In this document: positions 57,272-64,000 of the stretch, one piece after another
Numbering within the stretch: position 1 is the stretch's first letter
Layout of the letters: each line of letters starts with the position of its first letter
Assembly (NCBI GenBank): GCA_007922195.1
Contig: ML681971.1
Coordinates: forward strand, 21,096,042 to 21,160,041
Source of the DNA: Podocnemis expansa
Taxonomy: Eukaryota > Chordata > Testudines > Podocnemididae
Length of the DNA: 64,000 bases
Reading direction: 5' to 3'
Made by a program: the position numbers and the translations under genes
Notes under the pieces: model-generated
Told to the model about the DNA's origin: nothing
Database searches by the model: none
What the model saw: the letters and a program-made list of their open reading frames with translations, nothing else

Positions 57272-58330
57272 TACCATATATACTTGGGTATAAACTGATC
57301 CAGGCATAAGCCAACCCCCCAATTTTGAGCCCAAAAAGGAGTAAAAAATGGGCGCCCCATGTATAAGTTGAGACCCCCCCCCCTTTTGGCCTTGGCCCCT
57401 AACCTCCCCACCCAGTGCTGCTACTGGCTTCCCCTGGGGTTCCCAACAGCTTCCCTAACCCCAAATCTCTGCTGCTGCTTTTCCCCTGTCCCCTGTTCTG
57501 TCCATTCCTCACTACTGCCCCCCTGCTCCACCCTTTCCTCACTGCTGCCCCGTGCTCCAGCTTTCCTGCTCAGGGGGGCACCCTGCTCTGGCTTTCCCTC
57601 ACTGCTGCCCCCTGCTCTGCCACTTTCTCACTGCTGCTCTCTGCCACCCCCTACCCCACCCTTCCCTCACTGCTACCTCCTGCTGCCCCCCTGCTTTGCC
57701 CCTTCCCCACTGCCACCCCCCTGCTTCCTTCTCAGTTCCATGCTGCTGCTCCCCTGTTCCCTAATACCCTTTCCACCCCTTTCCCCCTCACCCCCCCAAC
57801 CCCTGCTGCCGCTCTCCCCAGCCTGCCAGGCACCCCCCCCCCCAATCCCCGGTCCCTGTTGCTGCTTCCCTGGGCTCCCCAAAAACCCTGGTCCTCCTGC
57901 CGCTTTCCCCAGACTCCCCAACCCCCCCCCCCCACAAACGCCCAAGGCCCTGCCACCCCTTCCCTGGCCTCCCTGAACCCTCTCAGCAGTCCCATCACTT
58001 TCCCCAACTCCCCCACCCCCTCCCCCACCACCAGTCCCTGCCGCCGCTTCCCTGGCCTCCCTGAATCCCCCCCTCAACTTCCAGACCGACCCCAGGGCCT
58101 CCTTACTTGGCCGCTCCAGATGCTGGGGTCCCCTCCTTCCTCCAGCCCCCACCCCGGCTGACTGTCCAAGATGGCCGCCCTGCAACACTGGGGCTCCTGC
58201 CGGCCGCACAGTCAAGGAAACTGCTGGGCTGGGGCTATCTACCATATTCTCCCTAGTATAAGCCGAGTGTCTGTTTCGAAGCCAATTTTCAGGAACAAAA
58301 TTCTCAGCTTATACGCAATGATATACGGTA
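57272..58330. mobile_element. DNA transposon, 'tataagccga' family
   Basis: Terminal repeats: TACCATATATACTTGGGTATAA on the left is mirrored by TACCGTATAT..GCGTATAAGC read from the right end. Subterminal 'cataagcc' and 'tataagccga' motifs repeat inside. The core (about 57370-58110) is a C/T-rich array of 'cactgctgccccctgctc' units, so the 205- and 248-codon Pro/Leu frames there are not genes. Superfamily not determined. Confidence 0.75.
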
Positions 58331-58849
58331 GTTCTTCCTGCAAGGCTGATAAAATACAGAAGCCAAACTGCTGCCTGGTAGTGAGTTTTAGCAGTGCTAG
58401 GCTGAGGTCATTTACATAAGTCACCTGGGGTTTTACCACCAGAGGTAAGACACCCATCCAACATTCCTGCCAAAAACATTGTTCCATCACCTCCCTGATG
58501 TATCTGATGGGCACATTCAACTTGTTTTTATTTCTGTTTATGCCCACTAGCAGAATATGCTGCTACTCCACCCATCCCAGCTAGACCAAGTCAGAATTTA
58601 TTATGATACACCAGCTTGGCTCTCAGCGTTTTGTAATACATTGGTCCCATGACTTGCTGCAATGCTGCAACTAGGGGAGCTGGGAAATAAAGGCTAAAAA
58701 CACCAGCTAAACCAACAACTAGTTAAAGATGTAAGTGTATATGGGCTCTTCAGAGTTTGTCATTTACTATGGATAAGAACCTACCCACCAACGCTCGAGT
58801 TAATGCATCTCTTTTTTAACATGCCTAACAATGACACTTTCAGGGTTTA
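58331..58849. other. Non-coding stretch, nothing assigned
   Basis: The 102-codon minus frame at 58239-58547 partly lies in the transposon end and has no motifs. Confidence 0.5.
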
Positions 58850-59180
58850 CTAAGGCCTGATCCACACTTAAAAGTTAGATCGATATAGCTATGTTGGGGA
58901 GAGGTGATGGTGGGAAAATACACCACATGCCTGATCAACACAGCTGTGCAGTGTAGATGAAGCTACACCAATGAAAGGCTTTTTGTGTCGATGTTACTTA
59001 GGAAAAACCCATTCAATCAACATTGGCTGTGTCTACAATACATGGTTACGCTGGTATTTCTTTGTCACCATAGTGACATTGGTAGTTGGTATGGTCAACT
59101 GAAAGAACTCAACTCCGTATTTTCAGCTATTGTCAATCAATGTAGCGCTATCAACAAGGGCTGGCCTGATCCAACATTTT
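58850..59180. mobile_element. MITE-like sequence ('gatccacactt' family)
   Basis: Starts 'ggcctgatccacactta' and 'gatcgatatagctatgttgg', and ends near 'caagggctggcctgatccaa'. An internal 'ggctgtgtctacaatac' block resembles the tctacac MITEs elsewhere in the window. Possibly two copies in tandem. Confidence 0.4.
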
Positions 59181-59928
59181 CCCCTGTAACATTTTTCCAC
59201 AGAAAATTCAGTTTCAACTAATTGAAATTTTGCACAAGCCACTAAGGTTAACAGTACAGTTGTGTGCGTGATTTACCAGAGCTGAGGATCTGGCCCTCAG
59301 TGTTCTGCAAAAGCAAGAATAAACAGGCCCTGAAATAAAGAGACTTTTCCACTAACTTTTCCTTTGTTTCCAAGATAGACAGGGGAGGCTGCGGCTGAGG
59401 TTTTCAAAGCAGGATAAGGGTTGCCAACCCATCTCTCTCATTAATTGTCATGCTAGGTGTGTATAAGCAGCTTTGAAAGTGTCAGTCTGAACATAACCAC
59501 TGAAAGACATTAAGCTGTAAATATGTAAATGTGTCCGGCTCTTCTTTTCTAAAGCAGTCAGCATCATTAACACTCTTATTTAAAAAGAAAGGAACCAGAC
59601 TGCACACTGATGCACACAGACTTCAATAAAAGCCAATGCACAACAGCAAGGAGAAGCACAAAAAACCCTTCCTTTCTAAATTAAGACTGCTTCAAATAGA
59701 AGTGAAAGCAGTTTTGATACATCTACCTTCCCCTTCCTTTGAATCAGATAATGAGCTCAGGGAGGGGGAGTAAGCGCCTCTTTATTTATAGCATACAGTT
59801 TTGTGAGACATCCCTTTCCCTTACTCTTTTGGTGCTGCTCGGTTCACACCGAGATTACTGTGGCCCATCCTACCTCAACAAGTCCCTCACCCCCCTTCTT
59901 TGCAAAGGCTCCAAAACATCAGCTAAGG
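59181..59928. other. Non-coding stretch, nothing assigned
   Basis: No gene or bounded repeat recognised. Confidence 0.5.
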
Positions 59929-60379
59929 CAGTGATTTTTAAACAGTGTGCCATGAGAATTGCCCTGGTGCACCTTGAAATTCTATACAAAGGTAATGAAA
60001 ATCAATGTAAAACAAACATTGTTTCACCTTAAACAACATTCTAACCAACCAAAATTACAACTCATAAAACTCATGAGAATCAATCATCAGATTAAAAGCA
60101 AGGCATCGGTCTTTCTATTCCAAAACATGAACATTCTAAACATGACTGGCCAAAGGGTAAAATTCTGATGATGTGTATTTATCGGTGGATTGGAAACATT
60201 AATGCATTTGATCCTTCTTTAACTTGTTGCATGCGCTATGTTGCAGACCTCTCTAGTAAGACTGTAACCACAGTAAAAAGTAAATGAGACATTTATGAGC
60301 AATCAATTCAGCTGAAAAAAGTAGGTATGCTACGGAACAGTTTGCCTCATTGAAGTGTGCCATGTTATTGAGAACACTG
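59929..60379. mobile_element. Probable hAT-type element
   Basis: Starts CAGTGATTTTTAAACAGTGTG and ends GTGTGCCATG..GAGAACACTG, with the 'gtgtgccatg' block at both ends in inverted-like placement. No matching 8-bp flanks were found (agctaagg against ggaaccac), so the limits are tentative. Confidence 0.5.
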
Positions 60380-62509
60380 GGAACCACAGCACCAAGCAGA
60401 GAACAATGTACAGATTACTTCCACCTCCCAGGAAAGACTCTTCTGCAGCCCTGAGACTAAATTATCTAGGGTTTCTTGACACAAAACAAAGGCTTGGCTA
60501 TAAGGCCATATCTGTCCTAAGATGGCTACAGTGCTATGGTATGTGTGGCTATTCATGTCTCAACAGAAGAGATTCTCTCTCAATCGATGTAATTAATATC
60601 CACTTCTCCCAAGAAGTGATAGCTAGAGGGGCAGAAAAATTCTTCCATCAACCTCGTCACTTGAGCATTGGGATTAGGTCAACCCAACAATGGAGTGCAT
60701 GGTGCAAAGTTTTTCAGAGCCCTGTCACACCTCGCTCATCTAATTTTTAAACACAGATGAGGACTCAGCTATGCTGCCTTTACCACAGGTATTTGTATTT
60801 GCTATCATATTGGTATCTAGACTGCACATAGCTGATGTAAAGGCTCAACACTGCCCTGCTCTTGGGTCCCAGTGTAGCACGCATGGCGCAGGTAGGGAGA
60901 GAGTGGGTTCAGGATGGGCCTGGGGTGAACCACCACATCATGACTACTTGTTGTTCTCCAGCAGCTGTAGGAAGCAGAATGCAAGTTACAACAGCTGTGA
61001 AGCTGCTCTGACTTACACTGGAGGCCAAGCTGGAGCCAGAGCAGGCCAAGAAGCATACAGATGGCTTAAGACCACCTTAACCAGCCCTTTCACCAGAAGC
61101 ACAGGCATGGAGGTAACAATCAAGCCCAGAGCTTTTACCATTGTCTTATTTTCACTTGCTAAGGGAATTGCTAAGTCAAGGGAAAATACAGCACTCTTAA
61201 ATGTAGCTTTCCAATATCAAAAAAATAGCCAAGACCAACAGTATGAAAACACTGGTCCCAGTTCTGCAGTCAGTTGTACCTACGCTACCATAGGGAAGTT
61301 AAGAGCATTACTCCAGAACTCAGTTGACAGCTAGAAGAAAGTTACGTTTTAAGGAACATCTGTAGCTACTGTATGCCACTAGCCCATCATCACTAGTTCC
61401 CTCATTTCTACCAGCACATACGAAGAGTAATGCTCAGCAGAAACACTCTGTATTCACACCAGTGTTATGACAACTGCACATTATTTGTCCCTCTCCACCC
61501 TATTTCAGGGCTAAATTCTGTTCTGAGTCACTCTGGTACAAATCCAGGGGAAATCCATAGGCCTCATTTATACCGCTGCACAGTCAGAACCATCCTTCAG
61601 CATGGGCAAAGCAAGTTAGGGTCCTTGCCTCTGAAATTTAAGGCTGGAAAATCTTGGTCAGGGAGCTGTTGTTTTGCACCAGGCCTGGCCATTGAATTTG
61701 CAAAAGTCCACAAGGAAGTGCCAGCAGTTTATTTTTAGAAATAGCTCTGCAACTCACCCCCAGTCTCCTCTCACAGCAGGTCCAGGGAGATGAGCCAATT
61801 AAACTCTCTCCCTTTTCTTTTTGGGAAACCGCTGGTAGAAACAGGAAGCTGCCTTTTTTTCCCCCCACCAAAACACAGACTATATATTTAAGAGCCACAG
61901 CTGCCTAACCACACATACTGTATGTTCCTGCCACTACTCTATATCGCCTCCAGGCCAACCACAATACTTCAGTAGCCAGGCTGCAAAATTCACTGATCAG
62001 TTTGAGGAAAGACTGGCTTCTGTTGAAGCAAAAAGCCAGCTGTCCTACTGAAGAGCCTGTTTCCATTATCCTCCTTCACCTGGCATCATGCCTTGCTTTG
62101 GAAGCACCTGTCAAAAACAAAGGTGCTGCTCAGGGGGGCCAGATGGTTAGCAAGCATGCTTCCATTAAGGACAACTCAAGCTCAGAAAAGCTGGCAGATT
62201 CTGGCCCCAAGTGCTTTTTATTCTGCTGGCCATTCCTCACCATCCTGTACCTTTCTCCTGAGGAAGTTCTTTACCTTCTTCCCCCCATGCAGTCTAACCA
62301 CAAAAATCCACCAACTGGGCTGGATCCTTTCATTACTTTGCAAACTGTTACCCAGTGGGAACACCCTGTGTGCTGTGTATCTTTAATCTGATGTAACCCC
62401 ACTGACTTCAGCATCGATTGACATCAGCTGAGGAACAGACCCAATACTTACATAAGGCACAGGGCAACACAGTGTCATGCTGCCTATGCAGAGCCCAAAA
62501 CTCACCACC
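60380..62509. other. Non-coding stretch, nothing assigned
   Basis: Contains the 187-codon plus frame at 60771-61334, the longest frame in the window outside recognised repeats and the gap. It begins with a hydrophobic stretch but has no known domain and an unremarkable context. Confidence 0.45.
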
Positions 62510-62598
62510 CAAAGTGGGATTTTCTCCCATGAAAGCTCATGGAAAAAATAAATTTGTTAGTCTTTAAATGCCACACTACTCCTTGTTTGTTTGTTTCA
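62510..62598 (+). mobile_element. Penelope-like subfamily 1 3' end fragment
   Basis: 'aaagtgggattttctcccat', GAAAGCTCATGG, 'aaataaatttgttagtc' and 'tgccacactactccttg' follow in order. Lacks the terminus and the UTR. Confidence 0.7.
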
Positions 62599-63045
62599 CC
62601 TTTCAAGGGTTCGGCTTTACTGACCTAGAAATTCACAACAGTATTCAGCTCAAACCTCTGCTGGTTTGGCAGCACCTACAAGCACAGCTCCTGACCCTGT
62701 TCCATCTACTTTGGTAATTTTTCCTCTAGATTCAACCACAGGCAGACCACCTGATGCAGGCAGCGTGTTAGAAGGCAGACTGGAGTAAAGGGGAAACAGC
62801 TGCAGGAGAGCCCATACACTTTGGCTCTTCTCAGCCACTAGAATTGTTTTGTGGAGATAGGAAGTGTGTTATATGCCCCTCTGGCATAACTGGATTTCAT
62901 AGCTAGTCCCAGAACCTGGGGAGTGGGAAACAGCTGGGGAGGGCAAATGTGGCTGGGCTCCACCAAGCCCTTCCACCCAACCTGCACCAAGAACAGATCA
63001 GACACACTTCACAATCAGGGATGGGGTTCTTGCATCAGGAAAAGC
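62599..63045. other. Short non-coding stretch
   Basis: Between two Penelope-like pieces; nothing else recognised. Confidence 0.5.
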
Positions 63046-63470
63046 ATCCAGTTTGTGAATTATTCAGAGCCAGACCGTGCTTTGAACTACAGCCCGCAAA
63101 GGAGACTCCAAAGAGAAACAGCTGAACTCGAATTAATATGCAAGCTAAATTCTGTGAAAGCAGGACTCACTCGAGACTATGGGTTATTTTCCCATTACAA
63201 AGGGTAATTTGACTTCAGGCTTCCCATGGTTTGAGCCTGTAAACTGCTCTGATTTGCTGTTACTTTATGACCTGATCCTATGTTTTACACCCCCTTGCAT
63301 TTAGTTTCATTCCTTTCTGTAAGTTCACCCATCTTCGAAGCATCTGAGGAAGTGGGATCTTCTCCCACGAAAGCTCATGCAAAAAATAAATCTGTTAGTC
63401 TTAAAGTGCCACACAACTCCTTGTTGTTTATTTGCTGTTAAGACAGGCTAACAATAAAGTATCACTCCAC
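63046..63470 (+). mobile_element. Penelope-like element, best preserved 3' end
   Basis: The last part of an open frame ending at 63207 reads RETAELELICKLNSVKAGLT, then RDYG, matching the final helix and Gly-Leu-(Asn) segment of GIY-YIG nucleases at the end of Penelope-like polyproteins (Asn is replaced by Thr here). The stop is followed by a roughly 130-base UTR, CTGAGGA (63344-63350), a 6-bp stem (63352-63357 with 63363-63368), GAAA (63369-63372), and 'gtcttaaagtgccacacaac'. The terminus is diverged past about 63425. The 5' part is truncated. Close to identical to 21639-21920. Confidence 0.7.
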
Positions 63471-64000
63471 TACAGTGAGGGACTGTGCTCCAGTGGGAGG
63501 TCTGAAACATAACACTTTTGGGGGCCACAGCTTATACAGAGGTTTGAAAAGATTAGGGGGGGTTAATCACTAAGAGTCATTAAACGTGGATGTCACCATC
63601 CACACCCAAAGGAACAAAACCTGTATTTCCATTAGTAAGAATCTCAGCATAGAGAGAGGCAAAGCAAGGCAAATGCTGCTTGAGCAACTTACCAGAATTT
63701 GATTTAAGGCTTGTCATTTGATTTATTTTGACATATGATGTTGATTTGCTTTTGAACTGTCAAAAAGATGCCAGGTTTAAAGCGCAACATCTACAGTCAC
63801 TAAATAATTGTTGTCTGACATGCCTGCAATTTCCCACAACTGTGAACATTTAAAAAATAGGGAAAATGTTTAAAAATAAACATTGATAGCTGTCAGAATG
63901 ACAAAGATTTTTAAAAGCCTGAATTGTGCCAAGCCCATTTATTCATCACTCTTCGCTCAGAGCAATTCTGAAAGGCATTTACACATATTTCCATGTGACA
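63471..64000. other. Non-coding stretch, nothing assigned
   Basis: A/T-rich, with no recognisable gene or repeat boundary. Confidence 0.5.

Noticed and set aside
57359..58245. Long Pro/Leu/Ser- and Gly-rich frames on both strands (up to 248 codons)
   Set aside because: They coincide with a C/T-rich tandem array inside a transposon; several overlapping frames are open at once, which is compositional.
59929..60379. 8-bp target duplication for the probable hAT element
   Set aside because: agctaagg and ggaaccac do not match; boundaries therefore stay tentative.
60771..61334. 187-codon plus-strand frame starting with a hydrophobic, signal-like stretch
   Set aside because: No recognisable domain or family, with no promoter or splice context. 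A frame of this length is plausible by chance in 64 kb read six ways.
1..64000. CRISPR arrays, operons, ribosome-binding sites or bacterial features
   Set aside because: Repeat content and coding density are those of a vertebrate nuclear genome; no regularly spaced direct repeats were seen.

Overview
The window looks like non-coding nuclear DNA of a reptile, most likely a turtle. That reading rests on repeat content: a CR1 LINE whose ORF1 carries a zinc finger and a GDSL/SGNH esterase, a DIRS-like element, Penelope-like retroelement ends, MIR-like SINE fragments, and many short hAT-type elements with 8-bp target duplications. I could not assign a host protein-coding exon, rRNA or tRNA gene anywhere in the 64 kb. 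The species is inferred from repeat families only. A run of N (55268-55667) marks a draft-assembly gap.

Layout. 1-9150 is mostly unassigned sequence with hAT-type MITEs (3076-3284, 4232-4457, 7560-7700) and Penelope-like ends (7285-8765). 9153-12600 is a minus-strand CR1 copy, internally rearranged: ORF1 and the start of ORF2 are followed by an inverted endonuclease segment, then by the reverse transcriptase and the 3' end. 12836-20300 holds further MIR-like and hAT-type pieces. 20471-21251 is a GC-rich fold-back interrupted by an hAT-type insertion. 22171-28665 is a decayed DIRS-like element with inverted terminal repeats, a gag-like reading frame, an internal complementary region and two nested insertions (23500-24121 and about 27943-28485).

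28666-42077 is mainly anonymous with small CR1, MIR-like, hAT and MITE pieces and an LTR- or promoter-like stretch around 40900-42060. 42078-44079 contains three hAT-type elements, one nested in another. 44080-55054 holds MIR-like and MITE pieces, a CA microsatellite and a Penelope-like copy with recognisable GIY-YIG coding remnants (about 50500-51150). 55055-55891 is one insertion flanked by a 12-bp direct repeat: two oppositely oriented Penelope-like 3' ends facing the gap. 57272-58330 is a DNA transposon with a long C/T-rich core, and 63046-63470 is the best preserved Penelope-like 3' end.

The most interesting signals are the Penelope-like ends, which carry a CTGANGA-hairpin-GAAA arrangement resembling a hammerhead ribozyme core, the inverted pair at the gap, the DIRS architecture, and the rearranged CR1. 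The elements are not a working system; the coding remnants I examined contain stops, frameshifts or truncations.
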